Below, one piece after another: positions 40,401 to 51,600 of a DNA stretch of 64,000 bases. The DNA is taken from contig NC_079204.1 of assembly GCF_026745355.1 (NCBI RefSeq), forward strand, positions 3,963,103-4,027,102. Direction: 5' to 3'. Each line of letters begins with the position of its first letter. The stretch's first letter is position 1. The notes beneath the pieces were generated by a model that did no database searches, was not told the origin of the DNA, and was given only the letters and a program-made list of their open reading frames with translations. Source of the stretch: Beta vulgaris subsp. vulgaris. Taxonomy: Eukaryota > Streptophyta > Magnoliopsida > Caryophyllales > Amaranthaceae. The translations under genes were made by a program, and so were the position numbers.

Positions 40401-43400
40401 AATCCTCTGATTTACTTATGCTTAAAGCCTGCATGGTTAACCGGCTTAGATATTAATTTGAGGGATGGTGCAGTGACGGTTATCATCTATTAATATTTTT
40501 CTATTGGTCAAAACATTTCAACTATTCTTGGTGATTGGTTACACCTGATCTTCGTTGCACAAGTGTCTCAATTTGTGGAAATATGGCGTTGGGATTGCCT
40601 TGGTAAGTGGGCACTTATGTGACGGTGTCCACTCACCAACCTTCGTCTTCCTTGACTTAGGCTATTGATACCATGCTGGATCTAATAAAGTCTGTGAACG
40701 GGATCGGAGTATATTCACATGTTTGAGGGCAAAGGGGGTATTATTGATGCATAAGGAAATCCTATGAAAATCAAGAGGTTCGGGACTTAATGCTAATCAA
40801 ATCAACTCCAGGAAGGTAGAAGCTTTAAAACTAAGCAACTTAGTTCTCGGCTTCTCGCTATAGCTGATGGAATGAACTCATATAAATAGAATTATTGAGG
40901 ACAAAATTGGAATAACTTGGAAAGATGTCAGTTTTTTGTAGGGATTAACAAGCTCTACAAATGAAGAAGTTACTGAGCCAGGAGTTACACATTCTTCTTT
41001 CTTATTCGCAGGAGCTCTTGCTGTGGTTTGTGCAGCATCCAAATGTCCCATATAGTTTCCTTCCTAAAATTATCTTTCGTGCTGAGTCGTGAGGTCCCTT
41101 TGCTGTTTCAGAAGGTATGCTTCCAAAACTTTTTGTTTGAACATATATATTTCTGATCATGTTCTTGGCTCAAGGGTGTCAGTGGCGGATCCAATGGTTG
41201 TCCCCGTTGGTCCTGGGACCAACCATTTTGCTTGGGCGGGGGATTGGGGAAGGGGGCTGCTGAGGTGGTGGGGAGGGGGGCTGCGGTGTAGGGGAAGGGG
41301 TTGGGCTACTGGGGTTGGTGGGGGAGGGGTGGTGGAAGAGAGAGAAGGAGGTTTAATTAATTTAGATTAGTATATAATGAGGTTAAATCATGTAGGTTTA
41401 ATTTTGGTTAATTGTTATAAGTAAGGGTAAATTGGTAATTTTGCAGCATAAAACTTTCCACTTTTGGGAAGAAAAAAAATTGTAACATGTATTTTGCACC
41501 ATTCTGTTTAAGGAAAGTGTGACATGTAAAAAAACCCGGAGGAAGTAATAAATTATAGTGTGACGATATTAAAGGATGTTAATAACAGTAATTAGTGGAT
41601 GTTATCTCAATTTTGTTTATAGTGACATATTTCAAGCATGATCTTGGCGTTGTACTCTGATTCTGCAAGCAGGTGAAGGGGCTTCTTTTCTTTCAGTGTA
41701 TATAAGCATGTACAGTTTTAGAATCTATCACTATTATTTATAGTTTTATACGATGTTTGTGCAGTTTTTCTTCTTCTGGTATTCACCATTGTGTATAAAT
41801 AAATGAACTCTGACAGGTGTCTAGGCTGCTTGCTTTAATTTATGTGGTTTCTGCTTCGAGAAAGAATATGTCCTCTCCTATTTCTTCTTGCAAAGTGCTT
41901 TCGGAAAATCATTGGGCTGCATATTTCCATCAAGCCTCAGTTGGCACTCATCACAATTTGCAGCTCCTTTCAGCTAGTTCTGTGAAGCATAGATCTGAGA
42001 TTGTGTCTGAAAACAAGGTATGTTGTCACTTTATTTTTTGTCTTGGTGTTAAGGTGCTGTAAATCCACCATCCGTTGTCAGTGACTGGTCTAGCCAATGA
42101 TTTGGGATGACTGATCTCTAATTAATTATTGGTTTTCCATTGTTGTAACCCAATATGCTTCCCTTAGGTCCTGAATGTAGGTGTTCAAATTCTCTTATCT
42201 GCATGGAGGAGTATAATCTAGCAAGTGTTTCTCGTGAATATATTGTCCCTTTTGTTAGGATAATCTAGATTGGAACCTTATTATTTTATGTATTATAAAT
42301 TTATAATGGCTCATTATCTCTTCTACAAGCAATTCTCTTTTGCAATCTGAAGACTAGATGAGCCCTTTAAATATGTCATGCTCCTGATTCCGATACAATG
42401 TCTTTGCTTTCAATTGTATGTTTCTATCTGGATATGGAGAATTACATTCACCTTGGTTCTGGTATATTCTGTCACTTGTTCTTTTAGTGGTTAATTGAGC
42501 ATTTCAGAAACGCTTGGATAGTTTCATGGTCGTTATGAACCTCGAACATCAATAGTTCTGCTGTAGAATACTAGTACTTACCTTCCTCGATGTACCACAT
42601 AATCAGGTAGTTGGCAGCTACATGGATACATTTAAGTAGCTCTATACTAGGCCAGTTTCTAGGAGCTAGATGTGTATTGTATTTAGTGCTTCCAATACTT
42701 GGATTATTGCCATTTCATGTTCTTTCAGAGAGGTTAAGCTTTTCAAATCCGTCATTGTAACTGGATGTATGGTGATGTTGATGAATATCTATCTGGCCTT
42801 TTACTAATGCAGGGTGATGAAGCTGCTGCTCGAACTAGCTTGATAACAGATAAATGCACATTGCTTAGGTAAGGGTGACATTTTTTATATTAGATCATTG
42901 GTCTCATAGGTAATTTTTTTTTATTATCTCTAGGACTTGCTGAAACTGATTCTCTTGTGGCAACATCATATTTCAGGACTCTTCCTGAATCAATGATGGA
43001 GATAGAATCATATGTTGCAAAGTTTTTTGAGAACCTTCCCAGTACTACAATTGTCTGTATGAGCTTACTGGGGGTCTCTTACGCTGGCCTTTTGGACGAA
43101 CTGGTGCATTATCCCTCTGATGTTTATGGTTGGATACTGCTGTCTCATCTAAATGCTGACTCTCAGCCTGCTGTATTACTGTTGCCTCTTAGTACAGTTC
43201 TTCAAGGTAATATATCTCTATATCACTATATGGAGAATTTTAGCTCATATTGGAGTATCCTTAATAGATTATTCTCATATGATGATTCAGATGAAGAAAC
43301 AAGTACTAGCGAAACCAGTACTAGCTGCTCAATCTTTGGTGAGAAGAATGTACAGAAGGAATGGTGCTCGCCTTGGAGCTGCAATACTCTGGTTGATGAT

Positions 43401-46400
43401 GTAGCTCCATTATTCAAATTGATTTTGCGAGGAAATTACTTATCTTGCTCAAGCTTTCCGGAAGAACACACTGAAAGAAGTCGTGAATTATGGTGGACTT
43501 GGAGAGATAATCTTGATAAACGCCTGCATAAATTGTTGTGGTGAGTCATTCTTAATGGAAGCATGTGTAACCCTGCTTGGACAGCCTATCAAATTAATCG
43601 GTTATGGTAACTATCTATCATTTCTGTCTTGGGTATGAAATTATCAGGGACGTTGAAGAAACATGGTTTGGTCAGTGGAAATACTTGCTTCTGGGCCGAT
43701 GGTTGGATACTGAGCCTCTTGATGGCGCCGTGAAGGAGTTCATGCATGAAATAAGAAAAGATGGTTGCAAACTGGATATAAATGAAAGTATTTTGAAGGT
43801 AGTTATGGGAGGCATAAAGTCTACTAATATGGAAAACGTGAAAATTCCAAAGCTGTTTCTTGAGAAAGGCTGTTACATTGGCGGCGTCGTAGATTGTGAT
43901 CAAGGAAGATGTAATTCACTGGATAAAGCGTATGATGGAGTTGATTATGTATCAGATTCACTCGTTGCTGCAGTTAACAAGGTTGAGCTAGAATACTGCA
44001 TCCGTCGAGAGCCTGTTATTCTTGTTCTAGACAGTGATGTTCAGGTGGGCCTCTAGTTTATGTTATATGGAGTAATATACACTGCTCTCTTATTTATTGC
44101 TCTCTCAACCTTCTGTCTGGTGTTAGAAAGGACAATTCTCAAGTGTTGGAATCTTAGAAGGTGGCTACCATGTGTCCTGCAGGGGACCAGTGGGCAGGAG
44201 CCAAAACCCTGTTAGTGCCAATGCCAGGATCAGATTTCTAATTGCCTACTCTCGGCCTTTGGGGGAACTTCCTTCCTCTTCCTCTCCCACCTTCCATTCT
44301 CATCCTAATCCCTGAATTATTTGGCTGATATCTTTCTCCGTTCACCACAGGGAAAAAAGAAAAAAGAAGTAGAATTATGAAGTTAAGAGAAGCAAACTAA
44401 TTAAGAATTTTCTGATACAAATTATTGGGAACCCATCTTAGGCTAATGCTAAATGAGTCATATTACTCTAATGACCGCATGAGAAGTTACAAAGGCGTCT
44501 TTGTGGAAAATACAATATTGAGAACAAATCTTGATTTGTTTGATGTTTGATAATTTGATCCAATAGGAAACTACATCCTTTTAATATTTATTCCCTTTTT
44601 TATATTAGTCTCTTGAAGAGTTCTGAATTCAGGCATCTTTTCCTGTTATCCTTCCTAGTTGATTTGTAAGGTATGGTGTTTGGTTCCAAGCTCCTGCTCA
44701 GGAGATTAAAGGACTATCAGATACTATTCTTCATATCACTTATATAATTAGATGTAGGAGCAAAAGCTAAAAGTATGGCTTTTGGCGAGGTAAATATTCC
44801 TTTCAAGTACATTTGTTGTGCTTGAGGCTGAGCAGTTTATTATTATTAATATTGATGACTATAGACGAATTACTGAGTGTGTTACATGTAAATTGAAATG
44901 TCAGGGATCCAACTCGTTCTACCTGTGATCTAGTTTTTGTTTTCCTCTTGTAGACCTGTCAGTCTGAAATAATAAGTATTTACTTCTGTAAAGTGTAAAG
45001 TCCTCAGCTGTGCTATGTGGTGACTCTTGTCCTGAAATAATAAGTGTTAGGTGTCAGGGTCATTGTAGATTGACTCGAAGCATAGCTTCAATAACCCAAT
45101 CTCTACCCTTGTCTTTCAATTTTTTTTGTTTGATGAAATATAATTGCTGGAATTATGAGGACTTGGTTGCTGATATTAATTCTATTTTGGAATGGCTCGA
45201 GCACTTCATTGTGTGGAAATCCTTTTTCTCTTAATGAATTCCTAATCTGACATTAGGTGATGAAAGTCACAACTATTGTTATCCTTCGTGTTTCCTTTGC
45301 TGAGTTTAATGTACTCACAGATGCTACCTTGGGAGAACATGCCTTTCATGAGGGAACAAGAGGTGTATCGCATGCCTTCTGTTGCAAGTATCTTCATGGC
45401 TCTGCAAAGGAGGTCTATCCTAGAGGAAGCTGGCAGGCTTGACACCAGATTTCCATTGATTGATCCACTGGATGCGTTTTATTTACTGAATCCCAGTGGT
45501 GATCTAAGTCGTACGCAAGCTGAATTTGAGGAGTGGTTTAGACATCAGAACATGCAGGTATGCCTCTCATTGCTTCTATAGTGGCTAAACGATGATGGAA
45601 GATGAATAAGGCTAATCAAGAGTGATTAACACCAAATCCCAAATGCCTTCTGAAAGTGCTACTGTGCTAAGATAGATCTCCAAGGATTTCCTTGTGCAGG
45701 GATCTACTTCTTCTGCCATTGTTTTCTTGTCTTTCCTTTTGCTTAATTATTTTCCCTTCCTTCCAGGGTAAGGCTGGAGTTGTTCCATCAACTGAAGAGC
45801 TGAGTGCAGCTTTGGAAAACCGTGACCTCTTCCTATATTTTGGCCATGGAAGTGGTGTGTCCCTGATGCTGTTCTACATAATCATTTTGTAGTTCTTTAT
45901 TTGTTGTATTATTATTTTTGTATGGACATGCACTGACTAGTGATATGCCCTTTCTGATAACGCAGGGGCACAATATATGCCCAGAGACAAGATCCAAAAA
46001 CTAGAGAGTTGTGCTGCTATGCTACTTATGGGATGTAGCAGTGGATCTCTAAACTTAAATGGGCGCTATGCTCCAGTTGGTACTTCTCTCTCCTATATGT
46101 TAGCTGGTGCTCCGATCGTGGTGGCCAACCTATGGGAGGTAACAGACTTGGACATCGATCGTTTTGCCAAAGCTGTGCTTAAATCTTTTCTGGAAGAAAG
46201 ATCAATGTCTTCCGCAGGCTGCATTCAATGCAGTTTATTAGCCGAAGAATTAAAGTCCATGAGTGTGATTCAAAGTAAAGGAAACACTAGGAAAGGCCGA
46301 GGGAAGAAGAAAACAGTTGATTCTATGCCAGATGTTTCAGGTGAATATTGTTTCAGACATAAGTTAAGGGCTGGATATTTTGTCAGTAAAGCCCGAAAAG

Positions 46401-46489
46401 CATGTAAACTACCCTTTTTGATTGGGGCTGCACCTGTTTGTTATGGTGTACCTACAGGTATTAGGAAAAAGAAAGATACTACCATTTAG
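28462..46489 (+). CDS. ESP: Separase (peptidase family C50), sister-chromatid cohesin protease
   Basis: Reconstructed as 25 exons, 2191 aa, all phases closing: 28462-29159, 30362-30536, 32823-32957, 33064-33563, 33857-33950, 34061-34195, 35033-35326, 35408-35533, 35638-35856, 35964-36074, 36184-36327, 36429-36797, 36895-36984, 37327-37590, 37701-37824, 37929-38627, 39886-40114, 41012-41114, 41817-42017, 42813-42868, 42977-43540, 43648-44044, 45321-45557, 45767-45854 and 45966-46489. Separase cleaves the kleisin subunit of cohesin at anaphase onset. The C-terminal caspase-like domain has the catalytic His in LYFGHGSG (about His2015) and Cys in LLMGCSSG (about Cys2041). Also present are [35 protein letters not shown] and the closing [13 protein letters not shown]. 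The N-terminal two-thirds are the weakly conserved helical region. The length is close to the roughly 2180 aa of the Arabidopsis protein. Intron 15 uses a GC donor. Introns 1, 2, 16, 17 and 22 are long and carry repeats. Confidence 0.95.
29718..30114. mobile_element. 400-bp MITE in separase intron 1
   Basis: The left end TGTTTGGAAACTTGTATTTC mirrors the right end (reverse complement TGTTTGGATAGCAAGATTGC), with a shared CATTTCAAAT just inside. The element is flanked by TAG at 29715-29717 and 30115-30117. The interior contains AT-rich reiterations of GGAATTTGAAAT-like words and purine-rich GGAGAGAGAAA repeats but no ORF. Confidence 0.7.
31434..31790. mobile_element. GAGCTCGA-rich repeat element in separase intron 2 (hAT-like)
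   Basis: The element begins TAGGGGTGCTTATCGAGCGAG and carries repeated GAGTCGATC / TCGAGC / GAGCTCGA words at both ends (31440-31530 and 31710-31775) around an AT-rich core. The two ends are partly inverted. Openings of the form AGGGGTG followed by such reiterations are frequent in plant non-autonomous hAT elements. The termini are not fixed. Confidence 0.4.
32377..32750. repeat. Diverged direct duplication in separase intron 2
   Basis: A block of about 110 bp containing GGTCACCTTTGTTGTAGAGA and the preceding CAACCAGTCC occurs at about 32380-32500 and again at about 32630-32750, offset by about 250 bp. The copies differ by small indels and substitutions. No coding meaning was found. Confidence 0.6.
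34696..34906. mobile_element. Short relative of the 23945-24985 TIR element, in separase intron 6
   Basis: The left end GGGTGCGTTTTCTTCACCT and the reverse complement of the right end GTGTGCACTCTCTGCACCT match at about 14 of 19 positions. The interior is again a minisatellite-like array, here of AGATAAGTT, the reverse complement of the AACTTATCT word in the larger element. No clear target duplication remains. Confidence 0.55.
37825..37928 (+). other. GC-AG intron in separase (intron 15)
   Basis: The reading frame requires exon 15 to end TGT TTA G at 37824 and exon 16 to start GC AAA ATA at 37929, so the intron opens with GCATGT and closes with ATACAG. No GT donor nearby preserves the frame with the downstream [17 protein letters not shown]. 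Confidence 0.75.
39030..39262 (+). mobile_element. Decayed LINE 3' end (RTE-like) in separase intron 16
   Basis: A frame-broken stretch reads [13 protein letters not shown] and, after a one-base shift, [14 protein letters not shown], resembling the C-terminal region of plant non-LTR reverse transcriptases (a TW..VVKKDL-like block). It is followed by GGCTCTGCTGTTGTTGTAG, like the short GTT-repeat tail of RTE-clade LINEs. The 5' part is absent. Confidence 0.35.
41233..41340 (+). repeat. G-rich tract with strong G-quadruplex potential in separase intron 18
   Basis: More than ten runs of three to six G occur in about 108 bp (for example GGGCGGGGGATTGGGG and GGTGGGGAGGGGGG). All lie on the coding strand in a locally AT-rich intron. 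It follows a short inverted unit (AATGGTTG...CAACCATT, with TTGGTCC/GGGACCAA inside) at 41193-41227 that opens with CAGTGGCGGATCCA, a word common in plant transposon ends. Confidence 0.7.
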
Positions 46490-47131
46490 TCCTCAGCATC
46501 TTGTTACTCCCCTTCAACAAGGGTGTAACTTTTTTTTGTACAACTTATTTAGTGTAACACATTAGAATCCCTAAGATATAGGATTATTACATATTCTCGT
46601 TAAAAAAACGAGAAAAAAGTTGTACATAAACTACACTATCATAAAGATCACATGTCCCAAAATTTTATTATTAATTCTTTTTCCCATTTTGTTGTTTACC
46701 CCCGAAATATCTATCTAGCATTATTTGTTTATTGGAAAACGGTTATTTAGAGAACATGTTCTCTGCCGAACAAGAGAGGAGGATGTTGGAGTTTGCTCCA
46801 AATCGAAATTACTCCTTTTCTGCTAAACATAAGCAATCATCCCTAATAAACAACCCAAATAGTCATTTGCCTAACATTGTCATTTTCTCATTGCATCTTC
46901 CAAATTTAACGGTTCACTATATATAACCGTTTTTCCCACCATGTCTAATTTCTCTTGTGAGGGAGATGATCAATATCATGTCTAGATATTGTTTGACACC
47001 AAACAACATCGCCTGAAACTAAACAATGTAACATGAGAAAATAATAGTCCAACCTTTCCCCCCCTCTGATTTCCCTCATTCTCTAATTTGTCTCTTCAAC
47101 CCCAAAGGGTGAAGATCCCTCTTCCACAAAT
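46490..47131. other. Intergenic DNA between separase and the EF-hand gene
   Basis: The stretch holds the separase 3' flank, a foldback at 46521-46638 whose arms share AAGTTGTACA words (GTGTAACTT...TTTGTACAAC against GTTGTACATAAACTACAC) and a CTCGTTAAAAAAACGAG hairpin, then the EF-hand promoter region. No gene was seen. Confidence 0.5.
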
Positions 47132-50100
47132 ATGACGAAGGTGGTGGTTATATACACCATCTTAACCACCGCCTTCGTCGTCTTGATCCTCCTTCCTCCC
47201 TCAAGTAAGTCCCATAAGGGTAATCGTCATATACGATTATCCAATGGCGTGTATTTCGACCCACTTGTCATGGATATTGAGCATAAGGTTGAAGAAAAAG
47301 GGTTAAATGTAAATATCTATGATGATATTAACCCACATATTAATCATGCATCTTCACATTATGTGCATGAAGTTATTGAAGAAGAGGTTGAAGAAGCAAA
47401 TAAGGTGTATTTTGGGAATTATGGGAAGCTAAACTTAACGTTGAGGTTGAAAACATTGTTCCCCATGATAGACAATTTGCACATTGATGGTTATGTTGAG
47501 TTTAGGGAGCTTGAGGCTTGGAATATTATGCAATCTAACATGAATTTGGAGTATGCAACAAGGAAAGAGCTTAAGTTCCATGACAAAAATAAAGATGGAC
47601 TTGTTTCTTTTCACGAGTTTTTTCCTCAATTTTCCGATGAAGATATAAGTAAGTATATATACTTTGCGAAATAGGTATCATAAAGAAAAGAGATTCTTTG
47701 TTCCTGACCTTTTTAGTGCAAAGATATAAGTATATTGTATAATCTTTGTTGTTTTTTGGCTATATTATTTTGTATTTTAGTATCCAAAGTATCTTAATAT
47801 AACATGATAAGATGTGACCATGTAAGCCATAGATAGTCAGGTTCCTAAGCGAGATAGATACTTATTGCCTGATGAAGGAATTGCGAGTGTTAGTTTGAAT
47901 GTTTGATGCATCAGGTTTCATGCATGGTGAAAACATCAAACCAACACCTTGGATTTGGATATCCATCATTTTTCACTAATTAGTAAAAATTGTGAAAATG
48001 TAATTTAAGACTAATCTAACATAACTTCGGACAAGAAATATGGTCAAATTTCACTTCAAAAAATAATGTGGTCACATAAAACAAATAGTGTTGCAATAAG
48101 TTTTAGGAAACATATATAATGATGACATAATAGAATAAATAGCATGTGAAGCATAAGTAATAATAGCATTGGGAGCAAGTTTAGATTTTTTTTTTTTAAA
48201 GAGAAATTTCATTAATTGAAAGCCAAACGGTATCTACAATAGATATTAAAGTAAAACAAGATATAATTAAACAAGACTAAATCAAATTCGTCTTCGAAGA
48301 AACTACAATGAACTAGATCGAACAATACAACACAGCCCTCTTGTATTTGCTGAATCAAGCAGCTATTGATGAGTAAGCCTATCATTCTGATATAGTTTGG
48401 GAATTACATTCTTGATCGAGTCAGGTTGACCGCATCCGAGATTCCAATACCTTTATGTTGAGTCTAAAACTTCAACCAATGAGAATAATTTTTCATACCT
48501 AAAAACAAAAGAACCATACTCACAACTCCCATAGGGGAGAAGGAGATTTCCAAAACAGAAACTAAAAACCCCATAACAGGGTTTGAGAAGATCTCATAAA
48601 GAGAGACTAATTTATTGAACAAAACAAGAAACCGAATTAAAAACTAAAATTAAAAGAGGAAAAGGGGCTTACCATAAATGAAAACATCCATGACAGCCCC
48701 TAATTGATGAAGGAGTAAGAGAGACTAGGGTTTGAGAGAGAGAAAAAGAGAGGGGAGACTAGGGTTTTTTTTAATTACCTAATTAGTTCACCTTTTGTAT
48801 ATGGCAAGATAAGTTTAGATTGTTATTGATATATTTGTAAATTAATATTACTACTATTCGAAAGAGGTTTGAATATCTATTGAATTTTGTTTTTGGGTAA
48901 TTGAAAGAGCATTATTTGATACCAATATAATTATAAAAGTGTATTAAATATCAAGTTCATGCCGCATACATAGATGTAGGAGTTCCTTAGCATGAGGATG
49001 AATGTCATGAATAAACCTCATATTATTAAGTTTACCATTTTATTTATCTCATCAACAAATAAATGAGGCAAATTAAAGAATAACCTCACTTTTGTTAGAT
49101 TATACAGTATTTCATATGATAACTTACTCATATATGTTTAAAATGCATCATTATTGTAACTTCGGACAGGGTCTTGTAATAACTTTGACTGGTCCAAAAT
49201 TTTGCATAAATTTTGTGGAATCCTTAGTGACAAATCAAGTACTATGGACTATGAACAGAGAAAAACAAGATGGGGCATGGGGAAACTGGTTGGTGGATGG
49301 AACAATTCATGAATGCTGATGCCAATCAAGATGGGAAATTGTGTTTTGAGGAGCTGAAAGAGTACGATTCTTTTATTTATATATATTGTACATTTGTACT
49401 CCCTCCGTCCCATAATATAGTACCTACTTTATTTTTGATGGGTCAAACTTTAAAATCTTCGACCAAATATCCTTATTATTATATACAAAAAAACCTACTC
49501 ACGTGAAATCTTGTTAAATCTGTCTCAACATGTACTTTCATAATATCAACTTTTTATATTTTTTATTAATACAGAATTGAAGATATTAAATGTCAACATT
49601 ACGTCTTAAAGACCGTGTAAAAAGAAACAAGCATTATATTATATTACGGGACGAAGGGAGTTTATATTATTAGTTATTGTTGTTGTTATTATATTATTCA
49701 CAAGTAATTTACATACAGCTTCTTACACCCAGAAGAGAGCACTGAAAACGCAAAAGTACAAGAATGGACAATCCGTGAGAAAATAAGGCAAGAAAACTTC
49801 TTATTCGTAATTTATTTTATTAGTTGGTGTCTATTATTACCTATGAAATAAATGACATTTTCTTTTGAAATATATTGGTTTGTGTTACTAATAGGAGATT
49901 AGATTTGGACAAAGATGGTAAACTCAGCCTCCAGGAATTTTGTGACAATGCTTATGATACCTTCAAGACCTACTATCAGTTCAGTTTTGCTCATAATCAA
50001 GTTCCTTCTCAAGAATTACTATTTTCAAACCTTGACTTGAACAAAGACGGGTAAATTACTTATATATATATGGCAACTCATCAATACTTTTTTATTTAAC

Positions 50101-51600
50101 TTTCCTTAGCTTCTATATGTAGATTCATGTAATACCGGTACATTTTTGTAACTTGTAAATCAGAAGACTACGTTTGTCAATGCACGAGTTGCAAAAATCC
50201 TATCCCCATACTTTACTCAGGGCTCATGCTCGAACTCCCACTAAAGTTATTCTCGACCATTTGGAAAATATATATCAAAGTAAAAATAAGTACCCCTTTG
50301 TTCCAATTTAGTTGCTACATTTAATCGTAAGCACTATTCACGTCATAACTTTGACTATCTTTTACTCCATATACATATAGTTGCTACATTTTGACCGTAA
50401 ACACTATTCACGTCATAACTTTGACTATCTTTTACTCCATATATATAAGAAAAAACATAGTTATGTTGGATCTTGTTTGATTCGTCCCAATTTGTATATT
50501 CCAAATATATAATTTTTTCATATATGTAACTCAATATATTGGTGTTTGTTTGAAGTTGCATCTCGTAAACTGTGACAAAGCAAATGTAGCAACTAAATTG
50601 GGACAGATGTAGTAAAATACTATTATTGAATATGGAAACCTGGGCTTGTATATAATGTTTTTTTTTTTTTTGTAAAAAGAAGTAGCTCGAACCCGCTCGG
50701 GTCTTAATGGGCCAGACACTTGAGAGTAAGGGGGAAGGGTAAGGAGAATCCCTATCCTCAAAGTGCCTCTAGTGGGGGATTGAACCCCCAACCCTGAGGT
50801 TGGAAGGTGCTCGCCTTACACGCTAGTCACTAGACCAAATACTACTTGGTGGCCTTGTATGTAAATATGTAATGTATGTGTATGCCTTTATGAAGACAAA
50901 AAGAGTGCACCTTTACTTATATGTTAGAGATATATTAGGATACTCCCTCCTCTATTAGTTTACCCATTTTGCACAGAGTTTTAGGAGAAATAATGTTGTA
51001 GGTCATAGAAAGAAAGATAAATTATTATTTTATATTAAAGTTGAATGTATGTGTAATGAAAATTTTGTGGTCCCATTCCAAAAACAGCAGAAAAAAAGGG
51101 GTAAACTAAGGGACACCCTTAAAAGGAATACGGATAAACTAATAGAGGACAGAGAGACTACATAACAAATTGAAAATTTCTTGGCAAGAAGATATAGTAT
51201 GTAATAGAAAAGACAGATGCAATATGACATTAATGCTATTAATTTGTTTTTGTTCTAACTTCTAACAGGTTATTGACGATCCAAGAGTTGAAGCCTATTA
51301 AACAACTGCTGTTTCCAGGAGTACTGGATCATGCTTCTTATTACTCAACTTATTTGATGAATGAGGTTGTTCAATTAAAAGTTCATATTAGAACATAATT
51401 AGAATTTAAAAAAGGGGGAAAATAATGACCTTAATTAATTTAATTATCTTTTTTCCCCATTGTGCAAGGTTGATGATAACCATGATAGCTTATTAACTAT
51501 AGAAGAAATTTTGAATCATGAAGATAAATTTTACAAAAGTGTTTATGTGGGAGATGAGGAAGATGATGATGATCATGATCATGATCATGATGAGTTCTAA
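47132..51600 (+). CDS. Secretory EF-hand calcium-binding protein (reticulocalbin/calumenin-like)
   Basis: Six exons: 47132-47648, 49259-49361, 49719-49787, 49895-50050, 51269-51365 and 51469-51600; 357 aa. The N-terminus VVVIYTILTTAFVVLILLPP is a signal peptide or anchor. EF-hand loops: HDKNKDGLVSFHEF, NADANQDGKLCFEEL, DLDKDGKLSLQEF, DLNKDGLLTIQEL and a degenerate last one, DDNHDSLLTIEEI. Spacing is as in the plant At4g27790-type family. The C-terminus is an acidic/His run ending DHDEF, similar to an ER-retrieval tetrapeptide, which hints at ER residence. The likely role is calcium buffering or chaperoning in the secretory pathway; no enzymatic activity is expected. Intron 3 opens with GC (AAG-GCAAGA). 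Introns 1-4 contain a retroposon, Stowaway MITEs and a SINE. The start is the first ATG of the signal-peptide frame. Confidence 0.9.
48188..48810 (-). mobile_element. 623-bp non-autonomous retroposon with 11-bp target duplication
   Basis: The direct repeat AAGTTTAGATT is exact at 48177-48187 and 48811-48821. On the minus strand the element begins with a leader rich in AAACCCTAG and CT runs, then ATGGATGTTTTCATTTATGG, and ends TGAAATTTCTCTTTAAA plus a poly(A) run (T run at 48188-48197 on plus). This looks like the 5' and 3' ends of a LINE joined by internal deletion, or an independent transcript-derived retroposon. It sits in intron 1 of the EF-hand gene, antisense to it. Confidence 0.7.
49398..49662. 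mobile_element. Stowaway-type MITE in EF-hand gene intron 2
   Basis: The left terminus CTCCCTCCGTCCCATAATAT and right terminus ATATTACGGGACGAAGGGAG are near-perfect inverted repeats with TA at the left flank. The length is about 260 bp, non-coding. Confidence 0.8.
49788..49894 (+). other. GC-AG intron in the EF-hand gene (intron 3)
   Basis: Exon 3 must end ATA AG and exon 4 must begin G AGA TTA to keep DLDKDGKLSLQEF in frame. The intron therefore starts GCAAGA after AAG, the strongest known consensus for GC donors, and ends ACTAATAG. The nearest GT alternative leads to a stop within a few codons of exon 4. Confidence 0.85.
50290..50613. mobile_element. Stowaway-type MITE with internal tandem duplication
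   Basis: The termini are TACCCCTTTGTTCCAATTTAG and CTAAATTGGGACAGATGTAGTA (inverted). Near the left end a block of about 65-75 bp (GTTGCTACATTT...TTTTACTCCATAT) is present twice in tandem. The interior GAAGTTGCATCTCGTAAACT also occurs, inverted, in the element at 54672-54935. Confidence 0.7.
50658..50853 (-). mobile_element. tRNA-derived SINE in EF-hand gene intron 4
   Basis: The minus strand shows A-box TTTGGTCTAGTGACTAG, GCGAGCACC, B-box GGGTTCAATCCCCC and later an A-rich tail (T run at 50661-50671 on plus). The flanks CTTGTATATAATG (50645-50657) and CTTGTATGTAAAT (50854-50866) are an imperfect target duplication. The family differs from the 7-kb and 9.5-kb SINEs. Confidence 0.7.
50941..51158. 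mobile_element. Stowaway-type MITE, second copy of the 122-360 family
   Basis: The left end TACTCCCTCCTCTATTAG...TTTACCC is inverted relative to the right end GGATAAACTAATAGAGGAC. It shares TTTTAGGAGAAA, TTAAAGTTGAATGTATGTG and CCCATTCCAAAAA-like blocks with the copy at the left edge of the window. Confidence 0.7.

Noticed and set aside
42936..42976. Acceptor CTCTAG at about 42929-42934 as the start of separase exon 21
   Set aside because: It leads to a TGA after two codons in the required phase; TTTCAG ending at 42976 keeps the frame and the [12 protein letters not shown] sequence.
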